From SZUA-186 sp039714155 (GTDB taxonomy: Bacteria > Pseudomonadota > Gammaproteobacteria > UBA9214): a DNA stretch of 63,328 nucleotides. Position numbers and translations under genes: made by a program. The stretch covers positions 1 through 63,328 of the forward strand of contig JBDLJX010000003.1 in the NCBI GenBank assembly GCA_039714155.1, given 5' to 3'. The notes under the pieces were generated by a model. The model saw only the letters and a list, made by a program, of their open reading frames with translations. It ran no database searches and was not told the DNA's origin. Shown piece after piece: positions 1 through 7,446 of the stretch. Within the stretch, counting starts at the first letter, position 1; every line of letters starts with the position of its first letter.

Positions 1-1
1 T

Positions 2-250
2 CATCCGCCAGTCAGGATCGTGCTTGCCGCCGCGAGCGATGCAGTCCAGCTGGCTGGTGACAGCTCAAGCGAGTGGTACATGTATACCTACCGGATGCAA
101 CTCCTGAGCGAACAACAGGAGGAGGCGCCCGTCCTCATCTGTGGCGGCGCCTACAACTACCCCTTTTACGCCCGCTACCCCACACTTCAGGAAATGCATG
201 ATGCGCTGGGTGATTATGCAACCCTGACATTGCGGCGCCCCCTTTCCTGA
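2..250 (+). CDS. C-terminal end of an unrecognised protein (cut by window edge)
   Basis: An open frame enters from the left edge and ends at a TGA at 248-250, giving about 82 visible residues. A GTG at position 20 is in frame, but there is no ribosome binding site and the frame is open before it, so the gene probably starts outside the window. The visible part is acidic and rich in Tyr (motifs EWYMYTYRMQ and GGAYNYPFYARYP) and shows no domain I recognise. Function unknown. Confidence 0.45.
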   Translation, partial: HPPVRIVLAAASDAVQLAGDSSSEWYMYTYRMQLLSEQQEEAPVLICGGAYNYPFYARYPTLQEMHDALGDYATLTLRRPLS

Positions 251-309
251 CCTTTTTTTGCAGACCCCTGTTTCGCGCCGCGTTTGTCAAAACCACACAC
301 CAGCCCGAA

Positions 310-352
310 GGGGACAAATTTATTCCCGACACCGGGTAATAAATCTGTCCCC
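310..352. repeat. GGGGACA inverted repeat
   Basis: GGGGACAAATTTA and TAAATCTGTCCCC face each other around a 17-base centre, with one mismatch between the arms. Repeats of this wording often accompany REP-associated (Y1) transposases in gammaproteobacteria, but no transposase is seen here. The rest of 251-507 holds nothing else I can name. Confidence 0.6.
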
Positions 353-507
353 TTTGGCACTCGGATATAAGATATTTTACCAGTCATAACAATCATATAT
401 CTGACACCACCGTACGGTTTGGGATGACTGTCAAACCATTCCAGGTTATGTATTTTGACTCACTACTGTCAGCCCTCCGATTGACTGAGTGTGTATGGTG
501 TGTATTA

Positions 508-699
508 ATGCGTAGCAGGGATGTGATTAAACGACTGGAGACCGAGGGCTGGATACTGATTCATGCAAAAGGCTCTCACTTTCAGTTCACCCACCCGGTA
601 AAGCCTGGCCGGGTGACCGTGCCACACCCGAAAAAGGATTTACCTGTTGGCACACTGCGCAATATTTATCGCCAGGTGGGCTGGCGCTGGGGTCAGTAA
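508..699 (+). CDS. hicA: HicA-family mRNA interferase toxin
   Basis: A 63-residue protein of the usual HicA size. HicA toxins are ribosome-dependent or free mRNA endonucleases with a double-stranded-RNA-binding-like fold and one catalytic histidine, found here in the motif KGSHFQF. The N-terminal RDVIKRLETEGW and the C-terminal PVGTLRNIYRQVGW also match the family. I chose the ATG at 508, which gives the canonical N-terminus; the frame is open further upstream. Only one base separates it from hicB, so the two are surely co-transcribed. It looks intact. The order toxin then antitoxin is the common one for hicAB. Confidence 0.9.
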   Translation: MRSRDVIKRLETEGWILIHAKGSHFQFTHPVKPGRVTVPHPKKDLPVGTLRNIYRQVGWRWGQ

Positions 700-700
700 G

Positions 701-1108
701 ATGCGTTATACGGTTGTCATTCATAAAGACAAATCGTCGGATTACGGCGTGACGGTACCCGACTTGCCGGGTTGTTTTTCGGCGGGCGATACGATGGAAG
801 ATGCAATGACCAATGTTGTCGAGGCCATCGAGTGTCATCTGGAAGGTTTGTTGTTTGATGGTGAGGCCATTCCCGAGGCGCAGTCCGTTGAGGTACATCA
901 GAAGAACAAAGATTTTAAAGGCGGTATCTGGGCACTGGTGAATGTCGATCTTTCCAAACTGGCCAGCAAGGCGAAACGGATTAACATCACGCTTCCTGAG
1001 CGTGTGTTGGCGTTGGTGGATGAGCAGGCGAAACGCGAGGGGGAGAGTCGTTCGGGGTTACTGGCGCGTGCAGTGCTGGATTATATCGGGCGGAACAAGG
1101 TGGCTTGA
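701..1108 (+). CDS. hicB: HicB-family antitoxin with C-terminal ribbon-helix-helix
   Basis: A 135-residue antitoxin that should bind and block HicA and repress the operon. The N-terminal half has the partly degraded RNase H-like HicB fold (DYGVTVPDLPGCFSAGDT, then EAIECHLEGLL). The C-terminal part (RINITLPERVLALVDEQAKR, then SRSGLLARAVLDYI) is a ribbon-helix-helix DNA-binding domain, as in the longer HicB subclass. The ATG at 701 follows the hicA stop by one base, which indicates translational coupling. No defect is visible. Confidence 0.9.
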   Translation: MRYTVVIHKDKSSDYGVTVPDLPGCFSAGDTMEDAMTNVVEAIECHLEGLLFDGEAIPEAQSVEVHQKNKDFKGGIWALVNVDLSKLASKAKRINITLPERVLALVDEQAKREGESRSGLLARAVLDYIGRNKVA

Positions 1109-1113
1109 TTGAT

Positions 1114-1240
1114 ATTCGTGGCTAAAGCCTGTCCCCGCGCTGGCGGGGGCCGCACCTACGGGGACGGGAAATTCCTGTTGGAGCGCCGGCCTTCGGCGCG
1201 ATTGTTTGGACGGCATTGTGGTCAGGAGACCGCTCCTGCA
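1114..1240. repeat. REP-like palindromic repeats
   Basis: Several degraded copies of the window-wide REP family: a TTCGTGGCTAAAGCC half near 1115, TTGGAGCGCCGGCC...GGCGCGAT at about 1177-1202, and GACCGCTCCTGCA at about 1228-1240. They fill the gap between hicB and the slp pair. Confidence 0.55.
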
Positions 1241-1267
1241 AAGGCCCTGATCATCTAGACTGTGGGT

Positions 1268-1816
1268 ATGCGTTACCTCGTTGCAAAACCCCGCTTCCGC
1301 GTCCTGCTGATAGCACTGCTGCTGAGCGCTTGCGCCTCGCAGGTTCCGCAGAACATCCGGCAAGCGCCTGCCGACACTCCGTCGCTGGAGCAGGTGCGTG
1401 AGAACGCCGCCGACTACCTGGGGCGGCCGGTGCGCTGGGGCGGTACGATCATCGAAACCGGGAACCGGGAAGACGCCACCTGGCTGACCGTGCTGGGGCG
1501 GCCCCTGAGCAAGTCCGGGAAACCGGAGTACACCGATGACAGCGCCGGGCGTTTCATCGCCATCGTGCCCGAATTCCTGGATCCGCAGGTCTATGCTCCC
1601 GACCGGCAGGTCACCGTCACCGGCACATTGCTGCGCACCGAAGCCGGCAAGGTGGGGGAATATCCCTATACCTATCCCGTTGTCCAGGCGGATGCCTGGT
1701 ACCTGTGGCCCGAGGCAACCGAACGGCCCTACGGCTACCCGTATCCCGGGTGGTATGATCCCTGGTATTACGATTCCTGGTATCCGTACGGATACCCCTA
1801 CCGCTACCGGCGTTGA
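1268..1816 (+). CDS. Slp-family outer-membrane lipoprotein, copy 1
   Basis: A 182-residue lipoprotein. The N-terminus has a basic start, a hydrophobic stretch and a lipobox ending in LLLSAC, so the cysteine should be lipidated. The body matches Slp (starvation-inducible lipoprotein), with VRWGG, GRFIAIVPEFLDP and VTVTGTL....GEYPYTYPVVQADAWYLWP spread over the length. Slp is linked to stress and envelope stability; its biochemical role is unknown. The last 30 residues are a tail rich in Tyr, Pro, Trp and Gly, longer and more aromatic than usual. A GTG at 1262 is an alternative start. A second slp overlaps or follows immediately, so this is a tandem duplication. Confidence 0.85.
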   Translation: MRYLVAKPRFRVLLIALLLSACASQVPQNIRQAPADTPSLEQVRENAADYLGRPVRWGGTIIETGNREDATWLTVLGRPLSKSGKPEYTDDSAGRFIAIVPEFLDPQVYAPDRQVTVTGTLLRTEAGKVGEYPYTYPVVQADAWYLWPEATERPYGYPYPGWYDPWYYDSWYPYGYPYRYRR

Positions 1817-1827
1817 CCCGAATCCTC

Positions 1828-2355
1828 ATGCTGCCGCGCTCCACCCTGCCAGTCATCCTGCTCCTGCTGCTGAGCGCCTGCGCCAGTGGTCCCACCTTCA
1901 ATACCGGCGGGGTCGACCGCTCGCTGACACCACGGGACTTCGCCACCCGTCCGCAGATGGCCACGGGCAGGAGTGTGCAGTGGGGCGGCGTCATCCTGAG
2001 CACCACCAACCTGCAGGACAGCACGCAGGTCGAGGTGCTGGCCTACCCGCTCGACGCCGATGCGCGGCCGCAAAGCGACAGCAATCCGCTGGGACGCTTT
2101 ATCCTCGAGCGGGCCGGTTACCTGGAACCGGCCACCTATGCCGAGGGCCGGCAGATCACGGTGGTCGGGACGGTGACTGGCACCAGGGCCGGCCAGGTCG
2201 GCGAATCGGACTATATCTACCCGGTCATCTCCGCCCGGCAACTCTACCTGTGGCCCCCGGGCCGGGGGCGCGATGGTGTTGGCGTTGGCGGCTATATCGG
2301 CATCGGCGTGGGAAGCGGTGGCAACTGGGGCAGCGGTGTGGGGGTTGGGTTTTGA
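1828..2355 (+). CDS. Slp-family outer-membrane lipoprotein, copy 2
   Basis: A 175-residue paralogue of the preceding gene, with lipobox LLLSAC and the same landmarks (VQWGGVIL, GRFILERAGYLEP, ITVVGTV, GESDYIYPVISARQLYLWP). Its tail is glycine-rich (repeated GVGVG and GIGVG) rather than aromatic, so the copies have diverged mainly at the C-terminus. I prefer the ATG at 1828 because it gives a compact lipoprotein signal. A TTG at 1813 would overlap the stop of copy 1 as TTGA and suggest translational coupling. Neither start has a strong Shine-Dalgarno sequence. Confidence 0.83.
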   Translation: MLPRSTLPVILLLLLSACASGPTFNTGGVDRSLTPRDFATRPQMATGRSVQWGGVILSTTNLQDSTQVEVLAYPLDADARPQSDSNPLGRFILERAGYLEPATYAEGRQITVVGTVTGTRAGQVGESDYIYPVISARQLYLWPPGRGRDGVGVGGYIGIGVGSGGNWGSGVGVGF

Positions 2356-2391
2356 ATGGATCGCGGACGCGGCCCGCTTCTTTATATTATT

Positions 2392-2423
2392 CCCTCTCCC
2401 AGGCCCTTCCCGGCGGGAGAGGG
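2392..2423. repeat. Palindrome CCCTCTCCC / GGGAGAGGG
   Basis: A perfect 9-bp stem with a 14-base loop downstream of the slp pair. It has no T-run, so it is more likely one of the dispersed palindromes common in such genomes than a classical terminator. Confidence 0.5.
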
Positions 2424-2460
2424 GATGCACTGTTCCCGGACGCGAGGCAGTGACTCGGCA

Positions 2461-3831
2461 TCATTTAATAATCCGATAACACGGCACATATTCCGTTACC
2501 GGCAGTTTCATGCGGTGTTGTGCGACGAACGACTTCAGCAGCGTATCCAGCGGGTCCATGATGCCGGCATCGCCGCGTATCTCGAAGTGGCCGTACTTCT
2601 CGATGGCACGAATCCCCTCGTCCTTGACGTTGCCGGCGACGATGCCGGAGAACGCACGCCGCAGGTTGGCCGCGAGTTGATGGCCGGGCAGGTCATGGCG
2701 CAGTTCCAGGTTGCGCATGTTTTCGTGCGTCGGGATAAACGGCTGCTGGAATTCCTGCTCGATCGTGAGTGCCCAGTTGAAGTAATAGGCGTCATCGCGC
2801 TGCTTGCGGTAGGCGCGCACCGCGGCGATGCCTGCTTTCATTTCTCTGGCCACACCCGCGGGATCATCGATGATGATGGTGTAACGCCGTTGCGCCCCGG
2901 CGCCGAGTGTGGCGGCGATAAATGCATCGATTTCCTTGAAGTAGTCCGCCGCACTGGCCGGGCCGGTAAAGATCAGTGGAAACGGCAGGTCGGCATTGTC
3001 CGGGTGCAGCAGCAGGCCGAGCATATAGAGGATTTCCTCGGCGGTACCGACACCGCCGGGGAACACGACGATACCGTGCGCGGTGCGCACGAACGCCTCC
3101 AGGCGTTTCTCGATGTCCGGCAGGATGACGAGGTCGTTGACGATCGGGTTGGGCGATTCCGCGGCGATGATGCCCGGTTCCGTGATACCGAGGTATTGCC
3201 CGTCGCGGATACGCTGCTTGGCATGGCCGATGGTCGCGCCCTTCATCGGGCCCTTCATTGCGCCCGGCCCGCAACCGGTGCAGGTGTCCAGGCCGCGCAG
3301 CCCCAGCTGGTAGCCGACCTCCTTGGTGTAGTCGTATTCCTTGCGGCTGATCGAATGGCCGCCCCAGCAGACCACCGTGCGTGGATTGGTGTTCGGGCGC
3401 AGGATATTGGCGTTGCGCAACATGTGAAACACGGCGTTGGTGATGCCTTCCGAGGACATCAGGTCGAATTTCGGGTTGGTGGTGATCTTGTCACTGACGT
3501 ACACCACGTCGCGCAATACCGCCAGCAGGTGCTCGCTGATGCCCTTGATCATAACGCCGTCGACGAAGGCACTGGCCGGCGCACCGCTGACCTTCAGCTT
3601 GATGCCGCGTTCTTCCGGGATGATCTCGATGTCAAAGGATTGGTAGCGTTCCAGCAACTCCTTGCCATCGTCCAGTTCGCTGCCGACGTTCAGTACCGCC
3701 AGCGCGCAGTTGCGCAGCGTGGTGTACAGCCCGCCAGTACTGGTATCGAGCAGCTTGGCCACTTCGGCCCTGGACAGCACTTCCAGGCTGCCTTCGGGTG
3801 TAATCACGGCATCAACGGTTTCGTATTGCAT
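2461..3831 (-). CDS. ppnN: Nucleotide 5'-monophosphate nucleosidase PpnN (YgdH)
   Basis: A 456-residue protein, almost the exact size of E. coli PpnN. PpnN cleaves purine and pyrimidine 5'-monophosphates to base plus ribose 5-phosphate and is activated by (p)ppGpp. The family N-terminus (residues 1-140), the LOG/Rossmann motif GCGPGAMKGPM (about 186-196) and the catalytic-loop motif PGGVGTAEE (about 258-266) are all present. The start ATG at 3831 gives the conserved N-terminus. It stands alone between repeats, convergent with the slp pair. No defect seen. Confidence 0.93.
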   Translation of the reverse strand: MQYETVDAVITPEGSLEVLSRAEVAKLLDTSTGGLYTTLRNCALAVLNVGSELDDGKELLERYQSFDIEIIPEERGIKLKVSGAPASAFVDGVMIKGISEHLLAVLRDVVYVSDKITTNPKFDLMSSEGITNAVFHMLRNANILRPNTNPRTVVCWGGHSISRKEYDYTKEVGYQLGLRGLDTCTGCGPGAMKGPMKGATIGHAKQRIRDGQYLGITEPGIIAAESPNPIVNDLVILPDIEKRLEAFVRTAHGIVVFPGGVGTAEEILYMLGLLLHPDNADLPFPLIFTGPASAADYFKEIDAFIAATLGAGAQRRYTIIIDDPAGVAREMKAGIAAVRAYRKQRDDAYYFNWALTIEQEFQQPFIPTHENMRNLELRHDLPGHQLAANLRRAFSGIVAGNVKDEGIRAIEKYGHFEIRGDAGIMDPLDTLLKSFVAQHRMKLPVTEYVPCYRIIK

Positions 3832-3897
3832 GGTTTGTGTTTTCCGGGTTAGGGATAAACAGTGTCAGGGCACAATTTCTGCTTATAGTATAGTGCT

Positions 3898-3979
3898 GTC
3901 CCTTAACTCCCTCTCTCGGAAGGAGAAGGAGTTAACCCGCATTTCTCACCGCGGGGCGAGATGATCGCGCAGAGATTTG
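3898..3979. repeat. Palindrome plus truncated copy of the TTCTCACCGCGGGGCGAG repeat
   Basis: TTAACTCC...GGAGTTAA forms a palindrome at about 3902-3934. It is followed at 3936-3979 by the left half of the family seen at 19415, 22739 and 36467 (CCCGCATTTCTCACCGCGGG, then GCGAG). The extension ATGATCGCGCAGAGATTTG matches the copy at 36467 and is absent from the short copies. The right half is missing here. Confidence 0.7.
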
Positions 3980-4016
3980 CACTTAAGGGGACAACCCCCT
4001 GTTCATCAAGGGAACT

Positions 4017-4655
4017 TCAATAGGCATTGTTGTGGCTGAGGTGGTCCAGGCGGGCCTGCTGGTCCTCCAGGTCAAGTTCGAGGTCAATGATCTCGTCTTC
4101 GACGCTGTGCATTTCCTGCTGCAGTTCGCTGAGATCGTGGAGGATCATCACCCGCTGATCGGCCTTGAGGCCATCCGCGATCAGGTCTGCCAGTTTTTGG
4201 GCCCTGTTGTTTTCCAGGTTTGACAGTGTTTGTTTACGGTTATTGATGCGTGAATGTGTCTTGTTGACCGCGGAGCGTGCCAGGTAGAGTTGCCGGCCGG
4301 TGTTGTAGGCATCGCGAAAATCATCTTCCAGTGCCGTCGGGCAAACGGCGGCAAAACCACGCCCGGCATTGCCGAGGCGGTAACCGTTGTCCGCCTTGCA
4401 GTACTGATGCAGGCCTTCCTCGCGGCCGGCGCGGTAGGCATCCAGATCCGGGACCACGGCATGTTTTGCGCAGTCCTTGCGGTACTCGCCGATCACGGCG
4501 GCGGACTTGCCGGCGACGCCGTCCTGGTAGCCGATCAGGCGCCAGTCGGCGAGCATGCATTCGTCCTTGTCGAGGGTGGCACAGCCTTGCAGCAGTACCA
4601 GTACGGCCAGCATGGCCCCGGTGATGAGTGGCTTGCGTTTGCGTGTCTCAGTCAT
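4017..4655 (-). CDS. DUF2799-family lipoprotein
   Basis: A 212-residue protein with a lipobox ending VLLQGC, so probably an outer-membrane or periplasmic lipoprotein. The pattern ECMLADWRLIGYQDG, then YRAGREEGLHQYC and NGYRLGNAGR, is that of DUF2799, a family of unknown function. The C-terminal third (about 135-212) is a charged, Leu-rich helical region likely to be a coiled coil. Monocistronic, with repeats on its 3' side and the broken higB on its 5' side. Confidence 0.8.
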   Translation of the reverse strand: MTETRKRKPLITGAMLAVLVLLQGCATLDKDECMLADWRLIGYQDGVAGKSAAVIGEYRKDCAKHAVVPDLDAYRAGREEGLHQYCKADNGYRLGNAGRGFAAVCPTALEDDFRDAYNTGRQLYLARSAVNKTHSRINNRKQTLSNLENNRAQKLADLIADGLKADQRVMILHDLSELQQEMHSVEDEIIDLELDLEDQQARLDHLSHNNAY

Positions 4656-4781
4656 GATATTACCTCCCCGGTTTGCCTGTCATTGCGCCGCCTGGCGGTC
4701 GCTGATTCCTTATATAGCGGCATGCTTTGAGAATTCCTGGAGTTGGTCCCGCCCGGGCGCGGTTGAGCATGCAGCACCAGC

Positions 4782-4958
4782 ATGAAATGGGTTCTGTCTG
4801 ACAATGAAATCAGCAGCTGGCTGACAGACACATATATCTCCATTGATTACGGTCTCCCCTTTAACCCGCATTCAATCCGGATTAACGAGCAATGGCGGAT
4901 TGTGTTTCGCTGGCAAGCCGGCAATGCCTTCGAGGCCGAAGTGACAGACTATCATTGA
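4782..4958 (+). pseudogene. higB: Remnant of a HigB/RelE-type toxin
   Basis: The last 35 residues of this frame (FNPHSIRINEQWRIVFRW, then EVTDYH) are the typical C-terminus of HigB/RelE-type toxins, including the Arg-Tyr/His end. The first 24 residues resemble no HigB. The usual 92-residue toxin is therefore reduced to its tail, joined to foreign sequence. A 58-residue product from the ATG at 4782 is possible but should lack much of the active site. It lies 11 bases before higA, the normal toxin-antitoxin spacing. Confidence 0.7.
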
Positions 4959-4969
4959 GGTGTGGAACC

Positions 4970-5236
4970 ATGAAACAACCGACTAATCCCTTTCATCCCG
5001 GCGAGATTTTGCTGGAGGAGTTTTTGCAGCCGGCGGACATTACCCAGACGGCATTTGCCGGGCAACTGGGGTGGACACGTGCGCGCCTCAATGAACTCAT
5101 CAAGGGCAAACGCGGGATTACGGCGGAGTCGGCACTGGATCTGGCGGAGGTGCTGGGGACGTCGGCAAAGTTGTGGATGAATTTACAGGCGACGTGGGAT
5201 CTGGACCAGGCGATGAAGCGGCGGGTGATGGCGTAG
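4970..5236 (+). CDS. higA: HigA-family antitoxin (XRE helix-turn-helix)
   Basis: An 88-residue protein of normal HigA length. HigA binds and neutralises HigB and represses the operon. The signature NPFHPGEILLEEFLQP, the helix-turn-helix region (TQTAFAGQLGWTRARLNELI) and the end motif SAKLWMNLQATWDL are complete. The ATG at 4970 follows TGAGGTGTGGAACC, which supplies a modest GAGGTG ribosome binding site. Its partner toxin is truncated, so this is now effectively an orphan antitoxin or repressor. Confidence 0.88.
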   Translation: MKQPTNPFHPGEILLEEFLQPADITQTAFAGQLGWTRARLNELIKGKRGITAESALDLAEVLGTSAKLWMNLQATWDLDQAMKRRVMA

Positions 5237-5245
5237 AACGATTGT

Positions 5246-5322
5246 CGGATTACACTGCGCTTCCTCCTGGCTACGGCACTACGTAATCCCGGATTGCGTT
5301 TCACTCCATCCGGGCTACGGTA
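5246..5322. repeat. CCCGGATT/AATCCGGG dispersed repeat
   Basis: Two copies (about 5246-5278 and 5286-5321) of the pattern CCCGGATTGCGTTTCACTCC followed by ATCCGGGCTACGG. The same family occurs at 21809-21889 and 49568-49641. It is a short non-coding dispersed repeat, not a gene. Confidence 0.65.
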
Positions 5323-5404
5323 CTTCCTGGTTATCGCGCCTGCAAGGTGCTCCTGCATGTTCGCGGTCAGGTCTGCGCAATGTGCCGAGGCACGCCTGGA
5401 AGGT

Positions 5405-5557
5405 ATGAGCAAGCTTGCGGAGGCCACCGGCCTGAATCGTGAGAGTCTGTACCGGATGTTATCCGGGAAGGGTGACCCGGAGTTGAAAAGCCTTGATCGG
5501 CTGTTGCATGCACTCGGTTTGAAGATTACCGTCGATGTTGACGAGCATGCGGCGTAA
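5405..5557 (+). pseudogene. 5'-truncated addiction-module antidote protein
   Basis: The 50 residues from the ATG at 5405 (MSKLAEATGLNRESLYRML, then GDPELKSLDRLLHALGLKI) match the C-terminal helix-turn-helix half of the antidote that pairs with HigB-like toxins in many proteobacteria; the full protein is about 95-100 residues. The frame stays open back to about 5294, but that part lies in repeat sequence and matches the family only loosely. I read this as a decayed antidote whose front was replaced by repeats. No partner toxin is seen. Confidence 0.65.
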
Positions 5558-5563
5558 TTAACT

Positions 5564-5692
5564 ATTCGCGAGCAAAGCCCGCTCCTGCGGTTCTATTTTG
5601 AAGGGCGGTAATATTCGCGGCTGAAGCCGCTCCTACCCGTACATCTGACAATCAACGTTTAATCCGCGTGTAGGAGCGAATTCATTCGCGAC
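5564..5692. repeat. Three REP-like palindromes
   Basis: ATTCGCGAGCAAAGCCCGCTCC at about 5564, ATTCGCGGCTGAAGCCGCTCC at about 5613, and the inverted TGTAGGAGCGAATTCATTCG at about 5669. Each is a small hairpin; they alternate in orientation as in E. coli BIMEs. The rest of the 329-base gap (5693-5886) holds the promoter described next. Confidence 0.75.
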
Positions 5693-5780
5693 CCGCGATC
5701 ATGATCCATTACCTGTTCGCGGCTCTTTTTTGAGGTTGGTCAGACCAATTACCCGTCAATCCAGCAATCCTGTGGCGCCT

Positions 5781-5814
5781 GTTCAGCCTGTATTCAGCGA
5801 ACATTGCCTATCCT
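5781..5814 (+). promoter_or_regulatory. Candidate response-regulator box and -10 element
   Basis: GTTCAG at 5781-5786 and ATTCAG at 5792-5797 form a direct repeat with 11-base spacing, the layout bound by OmpR/PhoP-family dimers. Eleven bases after the second half-site comes TATCCT (5809-5814), a plausible -10. The same box, followed by the same GAACA...TTGCC wording and the same 11-base gap to a -10, precedes the minus-strand operon starting at 15373. This suggests control of both by the response regulator at 6763-7446 (inference). Confidence 0.55.
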
Positions 5815-5886
5815 GACTGTGAATCATGGAAAACAGGGCCTTGCTGCCCTGCCCTGGCACACAACCCAAGCAACAGGAGACAGACA

Positions 5887-6414
5887 ATGAAACGCATAAT
5901 GACTGTAGTGACAATCGGGATCCCGGCGCTGGCCTTTTCCGGGGCCGCCATTTCGGAACATGGATTCATTGGCAAGGCCAGGGTCATCAACGCCGAACCG
6001 CTGTATGAAACCGTTGAAGTGGCACACCCGGTCACCGAGTGCTGGACGGAACGGGTCACTCGCAACGAGCACCGGCACGGCGACTATCTTGCACCGATCG
6101 CCGGCGGCATTGTCGGCGGTGTGGTCGGCAAGAAGATCGGCAGGGGGCGTGGAAAAACCGCACTGACCATCGCCGGTACGTTGCTTGGCGCCTCACTCGG
6201 GCAGCAGTACAATTCATCGCACTCAGGGCGACGCCAGCGGGTTGAACACGTGAGACGCTGCGAAACCGTTGATCGATACGAACGAGAGGAGCAACTCACG
6301 GGCTATCGTGTAAAATACCGTTATGAGGGACAAACCTACTACACGCAGACCACCGAACACCCGGGCAAGTTCATACCGGTGCGCGTCAGGGTGTCGCCGG
6401 TTAACGGGATTTAA
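5887..6414 (+). CDS. Glycine-zipper 2TM-type exported protein
   Basis: A 175-residue protein with a signal peptide (about 1-20). A glycine-zipper segment at about 75-110 (APIAGGIVGGVVGKKIG, then GKTALTIAGTLLGASLG) is the type found in outer-membrane proteins such as SlyB and Rick_17kDa. The C-terminal part (CETVDRYEREEQLTGYRVKY, then RVSPVNG) also occurs in the gene at 8958-9356, so the two share a domain. AACAGGAGACAG gives a strong ribosome binding site for the ATG at 5887. It is first in a likely operon with the PepSY gene and the two-component system. An envelope-stress or surface role is likely but not shown. Confidence 0.8.
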   Translation: MKRIMTVVTIGIPALAFSGAAISEHGFIGKARVINAEPLYETVEVAHPVTECWTERVTRNEHRHGDYLAPIAGGIVGGVVGKKIGRGRGKTALTIAGTLLGASLGQQYNSSHSGRRQRVEHVRRCETVDRYEREEQLTGYRVKYRYEGQTYYTQTTEHPGKFIPVRVRVSPVNGI

Positions 6415-6435
6415 TGCAACATTACACACCAACCA

Positions 6436-6759
6436 ATGACTAACGGACGGCTGATTACCGGCTGCTTGATCCTGTTACTGGCCACTGGCCCGGTAATGGC
6501 CGCGCCGTTTCATCAGTCTCCGTTTTATTATCACCCGCTGCTGGTCGCGCAACGCGATCATGCCGGCAATGGCGGCATCAGCCTGGACGAGGCGGTCGCG
6601 CAGGCACGGCAACGGAACAAGGGCAAGGTACTGTCTGCGGAGACCATCCGTGTCGATGGTCGCAAGGTCCACCGCATCAAGATCCTGACGAAGAACGGGC
6701 GGGTCAAGCGCATCCAGATCGATGCCCGTAGCGGGAAGAAAATGAAACGCGGACATTGA
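6436..6759 (+). CDS. PepSY-domain periplasmic protein
   Basis: A 107-residue protein with a signal peptide ending near VMAA (about 22). After a short linker, ISLDEAVAQARQRNKGKVLSAE...HRIKILTKNGRVKRIQIDAR forms one PepSY domain. Small exported PepSY proteins are often encoded next to PhoP/PhoQ- or QseBC-like systems and are thought to modulate sensor kinases or peptidases. The gap to the response regulator is 3 bases, so they are co-translated. Confidence 0.85.
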   Translation: MTNGRLITGCLILLLATGPVMAAPFHQSPFYYHPLLVAQRDHAGNGGISLDEAVAQARQRNKGKVLSAETIRVDGRKVHRIKILTKNGRVKRIQIDARSGKKMKRGH

Positions 6760-6762
6760 GCC

Positions 6763-7446
6763 ATGCATATCCTGGTTGTCGAAGACGAAACCCGCCTGCG
6801 CGAGCAACTGAGGGACCGCCTGCGTGACAGTGGCTACGTCGTCGAGGTGGCTGCCGACGGTGAGGAAGGCCTGTACTACGGCGAGGAATATCCGCTCGAC
6901 CTGGCGATTATCGATCTCGGGCTGCCGAAGTTGTCCGGTATCGAACTGATCCGCCGCCTGCGCTCCCGGGACCGGCATTTCCCGATCCTGATCCTGACGG
7001 CCAGGGGCAACTGGCAGGACAAGGTAGATGGCCTGGAAACCGGCGCCGATGATTACCTGGTCAAGCCGTTTCGCTTCGAGGAGCTCGAGGCGCGTTTGAA
7101 TGCCCTGTTGCGCCGCGCATCCGGCTGGTCGAAACCGGTGCTGGACTGCGGACCGATTTCGCTGGATACCGGCAAACAGTCCATCACGGTCTCGGGCAAT
7201 GCCGTGGAACTGACCGCCTTTGAGTACCGGGTGCTGGAATACCTGATGCTGCACGCCGGTGAAGTCATCTCCAAGACCGAACTGACGGACAACCTCTACG
7301 AGCAGGATTTCGACCGCGACAGTAATGTACTGGAAGTGTTCATCGGACGCCTGCGTCGCAAGCTGGACCCGGATAACACCATCAGCCCCATAGAAACACT
7401 GCGTGGCCGCGGCTATCGGTTCCGGCTGGAAGCCAACGCCGGCTGA
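6763..7446 (+). CDS. PhoP-like OmpR-family response regulator
   Basis: A 227-residue regulator. The receiver domain (1-115) has the acidic pocket ED (7-8), the phospho-acceptor Asp51 in AIIDLGLP, the switch Thr in ILTARG and the Lys in YLVKPF. The C-terminal winged helix (about 125-222) ends with GRGYRFRLE and carries the recognition-helix pattern SNVLEVFIGRLRRKLD. It is closest in feel to PhoP/QseB regulators. It overlaps the kinase gene by one base (TGATG). A direct-repeat box upstream of its operon and another before the operon at 15373 are plausible targets. Confidence 0.9.
   Translation: MHILVVEDETRLREQLRDRLRDSGYVVEVAADGEEGLYYGEEYPLDLAIIDLGLPKLSGIELIRRLRSRDRHFPILILTARGNWQDKVDGLETGADDYLVKPFRFEELEARLNALLRRASGWSKPVLDCGPISLDTGKQSITVSGNAVELTAFEYRVLEYLMLHAGEVISKTELTDNLYEQDFDRDSNVLEVFIGRLRRKLDPDNTISPIETLRGRGYRFRLEANAG

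Noticed and set aside
310..352. Insertion sequence end
   Set aside because: Only a short inverted repeat is seen, with no transposase or target duplication.
2356..3852. A 498-residue open frame opposite ppnN
   Set aside because: It is the antisense shadow of ppnN, with no family match, and ppnN is full length and conserved.
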